64,000 nt of DNA from Acanthochlamys bracteata. Lineage: Eukaryota > Streptophyta > Magnoliopsida > Pandanales > Velloziaceae. This document shows positions 24,832 through 37,230 of the stretch, piece after piece (the first letter of the stretch is position 1; every line of letters begins with the position of its first letter). Position numbers and translations under genes: made by a program. The notes below the pieces were generated by a model that saw only the letters and a list, made by a program, of their open reading frames with translations, was not told the DNA's origin and ran no database searches. The DNA lies in the NCBI GenBank assembly GCA_019914995.1, contig CM034133.1, positions 2,728,001 through 2,792,000 on the forward strand. Reading direction: 5' to 3'.

Positions 24832-25254
24832 GATAGGACATAGGTACATATCTTTTTAAAGATATATATGTACACATACTGATCAAAAGTGACCGGCGAG
24901 CTCTCCAAATTCAATATCAATCGTTGGATATGAAGAATTATGAGTTGAGAACATGTTGATAAAATTTCAGCTCAATCGGAATACGAACCGACCTCTATCG
25001 GGAACTTTTGATCAAAATGACGAAAAAAGTTAAACTTAACAAAAGATATATATTTTGATTTTTTGTCATTTTGATCAAGAGTTCCTGATAGAGGTCAATT
25101 CGTATTTCGATTGAGCTGAAATTTTATCAACATATTCTCAACTCATGGTTCTTCATATCCAACGGTGAATATTAGATTTGAAGAGCTCGCCGGTCACTTT
25201 TGACCGGCATGTGTACATATATGTCTTTAAAATGGCATGTGCATATATCCTATC
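24832..25254. mobile_element. Long foldback (inverted-repeat) element, MITE-like
   Basis: Left arm about 24832-25028 and right arm about 25057-25254 are reverse complements with scattered mismatches; the loop is about 28 bases. Matching blocks include gataggacata / tatatcctatc at the outer ends, atatatgtacacat, aaaagtgaccggcgagctc / gagctcgccggtcactttt, and gataaaatttcagctcaatc / gattgagctgaaattttatc. There is no coding sequence. Size and structure fit a non-autonomous DNA transposon or a foldback element. Flanks are A/T repeats, so a target duplication cannot be defined. Confidence 0.82.
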
Positions 25255-28200
25255 CTTATATATATGCAAATTAACCTTTGATTTTTAGGGAGTGTTTCTT
25301 TTGTTTTAAACTAAATTTAAAAATTGAGCTTTTAAAGTGAATTATTTAAAATTTAAAATTTTGGAATAGAGTTTTTGGTTGAAACAATTGAAGTTCATTT
25401 ATGTATTTATTTAATTTGAAATGAGTTAAGAGTAATTAGTTCTTAAAAAATATTCCATATAAACCAAAAACATGATAAAAAATAGTTCATATATTAAATT
25501 ATTTCTAGATATGCTTGCAACAGCTTAAATGAGTATACAGAAGAATTAGTGAAACTTTATTTTAGATCGACTCTTCCGATACTGTATTTCTACGGGGCAG
25601 ATCGAGCATGCAAGTATAGCTAATTAGTTCAAAGTTTTGGATATGTGTTATTCGGTTAGGTACAAATAACAAGTACCACACATCATTTTCAATTCATGGA
25701 GACTCCTAATTCAATTTCTCAAGCACATAACCATACAGAAAATATCCATGCAAAAAAAAAAAAAAAAGAATTTATGCATGTGTGTTCGTTAATGTTCCAC
25801 ATTTTGCGGACACGTGGAAAGCTACACTTGGAAGAGACCGCAGCTAGCTAGCAACAAATAAAATTGACTACTACTACAAACTCCTCATATTACTAAAGAA
25901 TCAATATGTGAATATGATTGGTACTAGCTTAGTGTTGACTGAAGGATAAGGATGAACTGCAGCTAGCTAAGCTAGCAATATTAGCAGTACATGTTAATGA
26001 TATGGAAGAAAATATTAAGCATCTTCTCTTCCTAACCTTTCCGAAAATAGACAGCAAGATTCCAACCATCTTGTTCCTCATGATATGAAACTACATATTC
26101 ATACATCTTTAATTTCCATGAAAATTTAAGAAGTTGCAAACTTTTCTTCTCCTTCTTCCTGACTTCTTTCTTCTCTTTAATTCAAGTTGCATGCAAAAGA
26201 AGTAAAAATCATCTCTTCATGTTCATATTCATATATAGGAGTGCAAAACTTGCACGCCTCATGATTTTTGTTTCAATTGAGAGCATATATATGATAATAA
26301 TTACCAATATATGTATATAAAAATAAATCACTGCAGACGATATTGCTTATTTTCCTACATGCATGCTGTCATAATTAGAAGGAGAATTAGGACAAAGGGG
26401 CTTAATGGATAAGTATCACGTTTTCGTAACATAGTCATTGAAACAACCGCTTTTGTTTTGAGAAAGAATGTCTTCCAATGATTTTGCTTACTTGCACATT
26501 ACCAACTCATGATCGTTCTTCTTTAGTATTTTAGTTCATTGTTACTCTCAATATATAGACAAGGTCAAGACTCTTGACCGAAGTATATTCTTCCTCTATA
26601 TTTATGTATTCTTTCTTTCTTCCTACCGTTGTCCAGAAAGTTAAGTAGTTCAAGAATAGTAGTGATGCTTAAAATCAATATTCAAAACTATATCTTTATT
26701 TGTATACGACAATTTAAAAAAACGAGTGAGAGGAATTAGATTATATTAGAACAAAGTCAAACCCCTTGAAAGTACGTAACCGGTCGAGATATTTCCGCTT
26801 GCGGAACAGGGTCACGACTTTGATTGATTTTTATTTCAGAGAGGATCGATCAGTATTACTTTTAGGGTTTGTTTTAAATATTTAGAATTATGCTTTTTTT
26901 GTCAGACATAGAATTTTAAAAGATTTATTATATATATTACTTAATTATTCATTAGACTTATAATTTCACTTTTATTTTACTATTTAGTAATTCAGTACTT
27001 TAATTTTTAAATTTTTATTTTTTATTTTTATTTCAATTTCAACTAAATTTAATATAAAAATTCAACTCAATTTTAATTTACTTTTTAAAACACACAATTT
27101 CTTAAAACCACGCACTTAGCGTATGTTACAAGATAGCTACGTATATATCCAAATAAATTCTACAGTATATATGCTTTTGAAAGAAAAAGCATATTACTTC
27201 ATTAGCGAATAATCCGCTCAAATTCATCATACAAATAAATGATCAACAAAACAAAATTTGTAGCCACCGCATCAATGTAAACGGTTCTTTGTCAAAGTCA
27301 TCCATTTATTGACGCTCGTTCAAAACCCTTACATCCGAGGGTAATTTGCATAAGAGGAATATTAGGAATGCACGATATTTCCCTGTAGCTATCAACAACT
27401 TTTGGTTGATGGGTTTCGCGTCGTCCCTGAAATCGTCGGCACAGTCGTTCGCCAGCCAATCCAAATTTAAGTAGTACTCCACAAACCAATCATATACATG
27501 TATATGTGGAAGAAGCGACACGAAACTGTAGCAGTATTCTCATTCATTCTTCTCCATGCATTAAATTTTGTGGACGTAGAACTCGACACCTATCCTACCT
27601 AGTATTATAGCTAAAAATTTAATCTACTATATATGCACACAAGTGCATGTCGCTCTTTTAGTGATAGCTCTACTTTTCCAATTTCTATCTTTTGTTTGAT
27701 TGTGAATATAATTTGTTCTTACGTTATGCACTGATCTCTCAATTTTTGTCAAAAGCCAGCATTGTTGTACGCATGGATTACCACTACTATAATCATACAA
27801 TATTAACTTAACTATAATTATAGTCCCACTTTAAATGAGAATAAAGAACAACAATATACGCTTTTGTATTAGATTAACAATAAAGGTTATGTATGTGGCT
27901 TAGGACCACAGCTGATGAAGACCACATACTAATCTAATGGACCTTTCAAAATCGTCGAATTCGATCTAACGGTTTCTGTCATGCCACTTGGATTACCGCT
28001 CACTCGATCGCGAGATATTTTTCTTAGAATGTAATAAATTAGAAGTATTAGAGTTGTTACATATTATCTTAATCCTACTTAATCACAAAGCATTGCATTT
28101 TTTTAACTTATATTATAGTATTACAGAGTACCATGTGAATCTGAAACATGAAAAGGGGTACAATTTTTCATGACTTTTTGATAATTATGTTTGGAGTTTG

Positions 28201-29216
28201 CTTTTTGGATATCCATTGAGCATAATCATCTAATCAAAGTTTCGGCTACATATATATCCAAGTCGAATATTATTATAATATATATTAGGGTTTAAAATTA
28301 AGTTAATTATAACGTGGTTATCGTAATCGCCTAGTATTATCCACCTAACTACGCACGCGTGCTTAATAAAGAATTAGCTTAGTAAATTAAATAGTAATGT
28401 TATATATATATATAGAAGATAATTTCTGTAAATTGATTAAAGTCTATTATTGGACAACAAACTTTGTTGTCCTCTACTGGCACAAGTCTATTCTTGTATT
28501 ATAGCTAGCCTACGCAAAGCAAACAATCTAATCAAAGCTCACACTTTCTGCGTACGCGCCCGTTCTATCAAATTAGCGATGCAAATTTTATTTCCAGCCG
28601 GCTTTGTAGTGTCCAATTTTTTTAAGATGTATAATGAGCCAGTAAACGATTGCCATTTAGTAGTCGACAGCTATTTTATTCTCGTCATTATTTTTGGTAA
28701 TTGTAAAGAAAAATAATTCACGCAAATGAACTAGATTATCAAGGGTCTTTCTCATTTATGACGTGACTCGATCTGATAAAAACAAAATTTTCCATCACTT
28801 CTTTTTTAAGCTATCTGCTAATTATTGGGACTGATGGTTTTAAGTAATTTTTACTTTTTTTCGGTCGATGATTATTTTTATGTAAAAAGTTATCTTAATT
28901 AATATTTATTGTCATCCATTTTAATACAACAATATCATCGAGCGTTTTCGACTTAACTTATCTCAAATTGAATTAAATTTGGATACCATGAGATATTCTG
29001 TGCCAATTAAATCACGGAAGAACAAATTCCACTAAGCTAAGAAAAACAAATTTCGTTCGCACGATAAGGACTCGTTCCAATCCCAACACGAAGAAGAGAT
29101 CAGTGTATAACAAGAAGAGAAAATTATTTCATCACATGCTTAAATAATATTTTTCATAATAAATTAAGGGGCGGGTGCGTGGAGGCAACGAGCTGGAACC
29201 CTTTAATCGAACACGT
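25255..29216. other. Gene-free region upstream of the ANAC047-like gene
   Basis: Includes AT-rich repeat segments (25289-25420 and 26880-27100), an A16-type run near 25756, and two short open frames without known relatives (minus 27306-27521, 71 codons; plus 28450-28716, 88 codons). I do not claim either as a gene. Confidence 0.45.
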
Positions 29217-29259
29217 CCACGTGGTCCACCGAAGCGGAGTGGATTTATTGACGCGTGTC
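29217..29259 (+). promoter_or_regulatory. ABRE (CCACGTGG) plus CE3-like ACGCGTGTC cluster
   Basis: A perfect palindromic ABRE/G-box lies at 29217-29224 and an exact CE3 coupling-element core ACGCGTGTC at 29251-29259, 26 bases apart and about 500 bases before the ANAC047-like start codon. ABRE with CE3 is the classic ABA-response complex known from cereal LEA genes. Function here is inferred from motif identity. Confidence 0.55.
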
Positions 29260-29763
29260 CAGAAACTCTGGAGATGGCGTGACGACTTATGTCGTCATCC
29301 GCCGGTATGGTTTCTAACTTCAACTGACGACTGACTGCATTGGCATTATCATTAATCACAGAACCCCACCGGCACCGTTATTTCTGATTTAATCTAACTT
29401 CTGCTTTTAAATGAATTATGTGAAAGAACTCGATAAACTCGTACGAGATAAAAAGAAATTGGTAGCGGTCACTAGCCACTAACCTGATTGAACTAATTCC
29501 TCTTTTCTGATTCGACTAAAACTCGAAAAAAGTAAAGCTAGCTGTATAATCTTTCGAAAATATTGTATTTCCATTTATACCCTTCCAATCTCCCTCTCAT
29601 CTGCCAGCTACATGACAAAAATTCCATCGTCCATAAAATGACTCGCCATTCCTTCCTCCCGAAAACTTTCAATACTTTCTCTGTTCTCTTCTTTCCTTTC
29701 TAATTACAACACTACGACTCTCCCGTTTCAAGCATTTCTAACTCTTTTCTTGATAAGAAGAAT

Positions 29764-31444
29764 ATGTCGAACCCGGCGACGTCGTTGCCGCCTGGCTTCC
29801 GTTTTCATCCAACAGACGAAGAGCTCATTTTTCACTACCTTCGGAACCGCGCAGCTTCTCTGCCGTGCCCTGTTTCCATCATTGCTGAAGTTGATATATA
29901 CAAGTTTGATCCTTGGGATCTACCTCGTAAGTTTCAACTTCTTTTTTTTTCCCAAAAGCTTGCGGTCATAGATATAGAATTTATTGATTTGTGTGCATGC
30001 ATGATCTCAGCCATGGCGATGTTCGGAGACAGAGAGTGGTATTTCTTCACTCCAAGAGACCGAAAGTACCCGAACGGTATCCGACCAAACAGAGCAGCAG
30101 CGTCGGGGTACTGGAAAGCTACCGGAACCGATAAACCAATCTCGACAAGCTCAAACGAAAACATTGGAGTGAAAAAAGCTCTGGTTTTCTATCAAGGCAG
30201 GCCTCCAAAAGGACTGAAAACAAACTGGATCATGCATGAGTACAGACTCGCTGAATCTCTTAACATCAGCAACAGCTACAAGCCCATCAAGCTCAGAGAT
30301 TCTTCCATGCGAGTATGAAAATCAAACAAAAGATTGAACTCCGCATATATTAAATTTTGTTATAAAGTTTGAATAAATTAATTTTGTTATTGTGAATAGG
30401 TAGAGGTGGTAGGTCATGACCCTGGTACACTACTTGGTGTTTCCGGATATCACTGTCTTCAGACTTTAGTTTTTGCAAGTAGCTTGTTAGACTTCTACTT
30501 GATTTTTGTCTCTTTCATTTGTTTTAAGTGAATACAAAAAAATAAACAAATAAATAATGAAGAAGAATAAGAAGAAGGAAAATAATAATAATTCATTCTA
30601 ATAATGCATGAGAACAAGTTTCATTTTCAAGAACAATGACTTTTGTATGTAAAGACTTTAGTCTGGAGTCATGAAATACACAATTAATTTGACCTTTCCA
30701 TGCAGTTAATAATTATTAAACTAACTTTTTTCATACACAGGTCAAAATTTTCAACTCCTACTCGTATGCAATAGATATTTGATAATTGCTTACATGCTGT
30801 AATAGCTCCAATTGGTTTCACATGTATTGAGTTTATTTTATTGTTTTGAATATCAGTTAGATGATTGGGTTCTATGCCGGATTTACAAGAAAAGCAATAA
30901 CCCTTCGCCGGCAGCAGGACTGATGGATCATGAACAGGAAGATTCAGGTTCAGAAGAAGTGAACTTCTACTCAATGCCTACAAGCAACACCACGCAAACT
31001 AAATACCATAACAACAACAACAGTATCATCAGTACTGCTGCAGCTGCTACTGCAACTACTGCTACAGATGTTGATCTTCACAAATCGTCTTCACTGAATG
31101 ATTTCTTAAACCTTTTATTTGACAACCCATCAGAAGTTCTTGGAGCAACAGATGATCAATGCAATGTCCCTCTGATCGTGACCGGTAACAATCAGAACAA
31201 CTCATCGGTGCAACAACAGATTCCTAGTTACGACTGCAACGAATCATCGTTCGGGAAGAGTTCGAAAATGCAGAGGCAAGAAGAGTACTGCAGCACTGAA
31301 CCTGATTCAAAGAGATTGATGATCGCTAGCAGTAACACATGCAATCCTGTTCCATACCAGATTGAGAGTTCTCAGTACAACATTTTAGCACAGCCATTTC
31401 TGAACCAGCAGATACTGCTGAACTCCCACTTTGGCTTGCACTAA
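29764..31444 (+). CDS. NAC transcription factor, ANAC047-like
   Basis: Exons 29764-29926, 30011-30312, 30857-31444, about 350 residues. Subdomains: [104 protein letters not shown]. The NAC domain is of the NAP/ANAC047/ANAC056 type. The C-terminal half carries [14 protein letters not shown] and ends [17 protein letters not shown], which matches the ANAC047 tail (QPSFLNQELMMSSHL, from memory) and separates it from NAP. ANAC047 in Arabidopsis acts in ethylene/waterlogging-driven leaf movement, senescence and stress. The first junction creates LPPMAMFGD, one residue unlike the usual acidic or Ala position, so the exact splice there deserves a cDNA check. Homopolymeric Asn, Ala and Thr tracts occur just after the NAC domain. 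Confidence 0.93.
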
Positions 31445-33844
31445 AAATCAAACCATCAGTTCACCATCATCATCATCATCGTTATCAATTATATATGTTA
31501 TTGTTATCGACTAAGTAAAGCAGTGTTGATGATTAATTTGTATAGAGACTTGAGATTGGAGAATTGAGTGAGCGTGCATGTAGTTGCGAATTGAAGATCA
31601 ACAGAACGATTGAAGCGCTTCGATCACAGAATTCTTAGAGAAATTAAATTTCAATTAATATAAGACTGTGCTTAAATTTTAATGCAAACAATCAGTGTTT
31701 TCTTTGTTTCTTTTTCGTAGTTGTGGCATATATTTGATGAATGATTGATTTAAAATGTTTTCTGGCATGCATGATGCCAATATAGACGTTCCCATAAGGT
31801 ACAAGATAATATGATATAGTAGAATGAATGAATGAATAAGAGTTGAACTGATGAAATGGGTAAACCTTATCCAGAACAAACTGCATATAATTGCACTGTA
31901 CTGACTAAAAGACAGAAACTTTGCTGCTTTTGGAACCATTTGATGGCATGGATTGTGATGGCAAATTTAAAAGGCATTGGAGAAGGATAGGTTCATACCC
32001 CTTGAGTTATCACATGAACATGCTCATATATACCCTTTCTCAACTGACGATAGATAATGCTTTCCTTTTTCTGAATTTTTTTTTCTTATTGATATGTTCT
32101 ACATGAACAAGTTATTCTTAGAAATATAATAAACAAATCAAGATCTTCGGCTTATTCGTTTTGATTAAATAGTTAACTAATCAAAATTTAAGTCTATTTT
32201 TTTGCTTAATTCTTTGGTTTAAGTTGGATCATCTATGCCTTGGGTCAATATTAGATAGTAATAAGAACTTAAATTAAGTGCAATAACACTTCAAAAATTT
32301 AAGTTTGAAAAATGCAAGTATAGTAACTTGACAATTTTATTATTAATTGTTAGGACGGAAAGCGTGCCCATGAACTCGTTATTTAAGAGAAAAGACAAAT
32401 TTAAAGTAGCAAAATTAATCAAAATTATTTCTGCATTTGAAATTGCTTATTATTTTAAAAGAGTTTTTGTTAACTTCAAAAAAATTATGTATAAATTTTT
32501 TTAATTTAAAAAATATAAATAATTGTAAATTATAAAATAATTATACATATATTTTGTATTTTAAAAATATTTATAAAATAAAGTATTTAACTTTTTTTAT
32601 GATAAATATTTTTTATAATTACTTTTAAACGTTACGTTTAGCTCTTGTATTGGTCCTAAAAAGTCTTCACCTCTTTGGTATAAACCAATTTTAAAAATAT
32701 ATTAACACGTTCTTCTATATGTACCAATTAAAATCTTATTAGATTAGCACTTTAATTATAATTACAACCTAAGTCTTATCTCTTGTATTTGCACTTTAAT
32801 TAACACACGTGCATTAAGACGGTAAATTAACAGAATAACTCATCACCAAAACTTCACATTAAAAAAGATTATCATGTCAAAATTTTCTACTTAACTAAAT
32901 TATAATGATGTTCTTATCTCTATGAATTGGCTCGGTTACTTATTAATTATTTGTTAGGCGTGCAGGTAGTTGGCATGCGTCATCGTAGTAAGAATTAATG
33001 CTTCTAATTAATAATTAATTAATAAGTTAGAAAGATTAGGTAAACATCATTAAATATTGTTCTTCAGATAACAATGTAAGGAGTTTGGCTATATAAACTT
33101 TCTAAAAATTAACTTTTTAAAATTTAAAATTTATATTTTTAATATATTTTTTATAAATATAAAAAAAATTACGTAATTATATTTTCTATCATTTATTTCT
33201 ATTATATATTTATGTAAATAAAGTAGAATTTATATTTTAAAATAAATAAAATTATGCTTCATGTAGTTTTCCATTAAGTTAAATTAATTGTTATATTTAA
33301 TCATGAATAGTTGGTCATTGTCTTTTAGCTCAGAGAATAATTAATCCTTAATCATATTTCCACGACGCTGATAGTTTCTTTCAGAAAAAGATTAACATCT
33401 AATTAATTAGAGAAACTTAGCAAAGGTTATGTCATTTTTCTTAGAAAAATTTATTTTTATATAAGTTTCACAATGAGATTGATACCAAATGTGGAGGGTG
33501 GTTAGATTAGGATTAGGGTGTTAATTTTTTATTTGCAAAAGATTAAACAAATATGTGTTGGAGAAAAACAAACAAATGCGAGGACTGCTTCCTAGTATCA
33601 AACAAGATAAATAATTTTTAATGCTTGACATAATCACCTACGTCGTATATAATACATTCAATTTATTATTTTAAAATCTATCGCGTGTCAAACTCTTAGT
33701 CTGTTAATTGTTTTTTTTATTAATTGAATTAAGAGGTGAATATTCTTCCAATACATTGGAAGAGTGATGTATTAGATAATGTTATTTATATATATAGTGA
33801 AGTGATTCTAATTAAACAACATCCTCTTTTGATTTTTTGAATTG
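31445..33844. other. 3' flank of the ANAC047-like gene and AT-rich DNA
   Basis: The 3' UTR begins with a (atc)n-like tract near 31460. 32455-32650 and 33110-33250 are AT-rich repeat blocks. No gene seen. Confidence 0.5.
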
Positions 33845-33963
33845 TGTTAAAGAATGATTTAGTCTCACATTGTTTATCAATAATCCTAAGATGATATTCA
33901 TAAAATTTGGGCTCACTTTTTTCATAGCCAATTGATTTTTAAAAAAATTCTAAATTTGTCATA
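33845..33963 (+). repeat. TRIM 5' terminal repeat
   Basis: Starts TGTTAAAGAATG and ends TTTGTCATA. The terminal dinucleotides are TG and TA instead of the usual TG...CA. Confidence 0.88.
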
Positions 33964-33975
33964 TAGTATCAGAGC
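33964..33975 (+). other. TRIM primer-binding site (iMet tRNA type)
   Basis: TAGTATCAGAGC immediately abuts the first terminal repeat; only the second base differs from the canonical site. Confidence 0.85.
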
Positions 33976-34059
33976 GGGTTAGACCGGATCGGCCTAAGAT
34001 ATAGGCTAAATTTAACTTATTATTTATATCTATTCAGGACCTTCATAGTTTAATTTATT

Positions 34060-34210
34060 CTAAAGCAAAAATAACCCGCTTCATTTCAGAACAGGTAGTC
34101 CGTTTCATTCGAAGTATAGTTATCCGCTATATTTTAAAACAAGTAATTCATTTTATTTTAGGACAGATCCCCCATTTCATTCAATTTATTACAGGACACG
34201 TAGTCCATAT
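34060..34210 (+). repeat. Degenerate 24-33-bp tandem repeats inside the TRIM
   Basis: At least four imperfect units follow the pattern gta-gtCCgttTCATTtcagaACAg (for example cgcttcatttcagaacag, gtccgtttcattcgaag, ccgctatattttaaaaca, cccatttcattcaatt). They fill most of the interior between primer site and purine tract. Confidence 0.6.
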
Positions 34211-34245
34211 TAATTTAATTTTTTTAAAAAAAACTGCAAAGCAGG

Positions 34246-34365
34246 TGTTAAAGAATGGTTTAGTTTCATATTGCTTATCAATGATCCTGAGATGATATTC
34301 ATAAAAATTTGGACTAACTTTTCTCATAACCAATTGGTTTTTCAAAAAATTTTAACTTCGTCGTA
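34246..34365 (+). repeat. TRIM 3' terminal repeat
   Basis: Starts TGTTAAAGAATG and ends CTTCGTCGTA; directly followed by the aattg target duplication. Confidence 0.88.
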
Positions 34366-34370
34366 AATTG

Positions 34371-36485
34371 CTTCCAAAAAATGAAGTTGACATTATTTCA
34401 CTGGAGGGCAAATAACAAAAAAGAAAAATTGAGGCAATTTAGCTTGGTAAGATAAATAAATTAGAGAAGTTAGCTTTTCTACGAAGTGATTTATGAAACA
34501 AAATTTTTGTAAAATATTTATTTTATTTTAAAAATAAATATTTTATTTTTTATTTTAGAAAAGAAAATAATTACTAATAAAAATAATTTTATAATGTAAA
34601 ATTTTTTTATATTTTCGTAACTTATAAGCAACGCCAATCCACTTTTATTCTACTGCATAGCACAACGTCGAAACTATAGCGAAGCCATTAAAATTCAGAT
34701 TATACAAAACCGAAAGTTTCTAATTATCTTTCAACGTTTCAGAAAAATAAAGGATACAACTTGGTTTAGCATATGCAAAAAAGAACATCGCAACTTCATT
34801 AAAAAAATGCTTTTATCGTTATATAATAAAAACTTAGAACTATATAATAATTTCACCTACCAAAATCACTCCATATTGTAGGCCTAGTAACAAAAATTGA
34901 GCCCATAGCTTGGACCAAGTGTAATAGCCCAATATAAATAAACCCTGCTTAAGGCCCATTTGATTTTGGTAAAAAACCGACACCTTCATGTGTTGCTCCC
35001 AGACCGAATCAATTAAATATAATTTCTTTCCTTCTTCCTCCGTTTTTCTTCTAGAAGTTTTTTCATTTTGAAGGAATTTTTTTTTTCTTTTGTAATTCAT
35101 TAATGAATCAGTGAAGACATAAATTAAGGAACAGATGAAATCACAATGAACAATTTTCTACATGCTTAGTCAAATTTATTGGTTCACCTATAAACTATAT
35201 AAATGTGTATTCCACCTTTAACACTTTATTCAGACAAACAGATTTCGACGAAGACTGGTTCGTGAATCATCATCGGTAGGTAAAACTGTTTTTCATCCTG
35301 CATCATCGAAGTGGAAAACTACAATTGTAATTAGGTCTTCGTTCCAACTGTGTACTTGTTTGTGCTTTGCTGGCAAATTATGATCTCAAATATATTTTGG
35401 ATGAATTACTTATAAAATAAAAATTTTTTTAAATAAAAAATATTTTTATTTTTTTAAAAAATAAGTTTTATTTATTTTATTTAAAAAAAATAAAAATATG
35501 TAATAAAAAGATCTCATTACATAAAATTTTTTTATATTTTTTAAATTTTTAAATATTAATAAAAAATATATATATAATATAAAATATAAAATTAAAAAAT
35601 TTTGTTTAAAAAAAACAAAAACAAACGCACTCTGGACGAAGTTTGTAAAAGCAAGATGAGTTTGGTTACTGTTTCCACCAAATCCATAACAATAATTGAT
35701 TTCTGAACAATTTTTTGGTTCTACCAAATGATCCAGATGTTTGAAATCTGAAACTTGCAAACTCATATTTATCAGGAAGACTTGTCGATTTTGATAGCGC
35801 AATAATCAACGGTGATTCACTGTTTCAGTGTTCAGTGTTTGCTTTAGAAACATTGTGCCTTCTGGAATGCACCGCATGAAATTGTTCGATTATATCGGAA
35901 TATATGTGATATTTCCTTCACATTCGTTTCAGCTTCAGATAGGCACGACACATTCAGGTCATCGAAAAGAAAATCAATGAAATGCTAATTATCAGAATCC
36001 GATTCGATTTTTGTCGCTTGTATATGAGTGGAGAACGGTGAACACTTTTGGCCTGAGCATATATGGCCCTTGTATAGTTTATCTTCACAAGATTAACAGT
36101 GTCGACATTGATTCTTTTTATCTACAAAAGTAGTTGCTTTTTTTGTTTCTCATAATATTCGGAGAGAAAGAAATGATCGATCGTCTCACGACTCTCATCT
36201 CATTAGATCAAGGGCAGATTTTGCGGCATTCTTTAGTGCATTACAGGGTTCGACGTCCATACCGTAGATCATAACAAATACAGAGAACCCTCTAGACTAG
36301 GTTCTGGCAAAAAATTGAAAAGTTTTAATGCTTAAAAATTTGATCATCAACAATAATAGCACCTGCCCATGCCTCCCTTTCTCTGTCCATCTTCATGCTA
36401 TAAATAAATGGGACAGAGGCAAACAAAACAAATCACCACTACTACTGCTACTACTACTTCAGAACAACAAGCAGAAGAAAAAACC
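34371..36485. other. Upstream flank of the EULS3 locus
   Basis: No gene with family resemblance. AT-rich blocks lie at 34490-34620 and 35395-35635; the second ends caaacgcactctgg, the reverse of the GTGCGTTTG edge seen elsewhere. 36370-36485 is an A/C-rich leader with (actactacta) triplets just before the first candidate EULS3 exon. Confidence 0.5.
35395..35635 (-). repeat. AT-rich dispersed repeat, inverted copy
   Basis: Near-pure A/T with ttttaaaaaataagttttat and ends at 35635 with caaacgcactctgg, so its GCGTTTG edge points the opposite way from the copy at 13261. Confidence 0.45.
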
Positions 36486-36743
36486 ATGGATTTCTTCAAT
36501 CATGATAAGCACCACCACGGCCACCGCCACGGTGAAAACTACGGCGGAGAACCCGGCAGCGGCTACGCATCAAACCCTACTCCTCCCGGCTACGGGCCAC
36601 ACCAAGGCTCCAGTTGGGAGAACAGTCCTTTAGCACAAGAACCAACTGTTAGAATTTTCACTAAAGCTTCAGACAACTATTCTCTCTCTGTTAGGAATGG
36701 TGAAGTTGTTCTTGCTCCTGCTAATCCTCGCGACCCTCATCAG
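36486..36743 (+). CDS. Alternative or duplicated first exon of the EULS3 lectin (exon A)
   Basis: Codes 86 residues from ATG 36486: a His/Gly/Pro-rich stretch followed by the opening of the EUL domain (PTVRIFTKASDNYSLSVRNG, then EVVLAPANPRDPHQ). It stops at CAG|GCACGT in phase 0, the same place and same GC donor type as exon B at 37866. Splicing to 38383 would give an in-frame lectin of about 203 residues. An upstream in-frame ATG at 36408 would add 26 residues, but it lies in the triplet-rich leader. It may be an alternative promoter and first exon, or a decaying tandem duplicate of exon B. Confidence 0.72.
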
Positions 36744-37230
36744 GCACGTAAATTGACATACTTAATTATTACATTATCAATCTCGTTCATTCTCTTTGAA
36801 GCTTTCTTTTTTTTTTTCAATTTCCTTTGCATGTTAGTTGTGAAGTTTCTCAAACCATTGCCAGATAATGCCTTTCAGTTTCAACCTTTCAACTACTAGT
36901 ACTAGTTTAAACTAAAATTAACCAACTTTCTACACCAACAAATTACAATGAATCAAAACAAAAAAGTTTCACAAACAAGCTTTGCCAGTATGTGAGCACA
37001 CATCATCAAGAGTCAGCAAGACTAGAAGGTGGTAGTAGTTATTCTCACCGGGTGAATCAGAGAACTGCAACGTCATTGATAGTGGGTCCCAAGGTGTTCC
37101 GCGAGACGAATCTCAATCAAGTTCTTTCTCTTTCAAGCTTTTATATGGCGATTCCATTCATCAAACGAAAACTTCAGACAAAGTAAAAATAAAAGTTCCG
37201 AGCTTTTTGCTTTCTTGATTCTTTGAGTTC

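Larger units (their letters stand above)
33845..34365 (+). mobile_element. TRIM (terminal-repeat retrotransposon in miniature)
   Basis: Two direct terminal repeats of 119 and 120 bp (33845-33963 and 34246-34365) enclose a 282-bp non-coding interior. The interior begins TAGTATCAGAGC, one mismatch from the initiator-Met tRNA primer site TGGTATCAGAGC common in plant LTR elements, and ends with a purine-rich actgcaaagcagg just before the second repeat. Both flanks carry the same 5 bases, aattg (33840-33844 and 34366-34370), a perfect target duplication. By my count the terminal repeats differ at 16 substitutions (13 transitions) and one indel. There is no gag or pol, so movement would need proteins from another element. 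Confidence 0.9.

Noticed and set aside
24606..24920. 104-codon minus-strand frame
   Set aside because: Consists of Ile/Tyr/Leu repeats produced by alternating TA sequence.
29132..29359. 75-codon minus-strand frame over the ANAC047-like promoter
   Set aside because: Coincides with the ABRE/CE3 promoter island; it is opened by raised GC and not supported by any motif.
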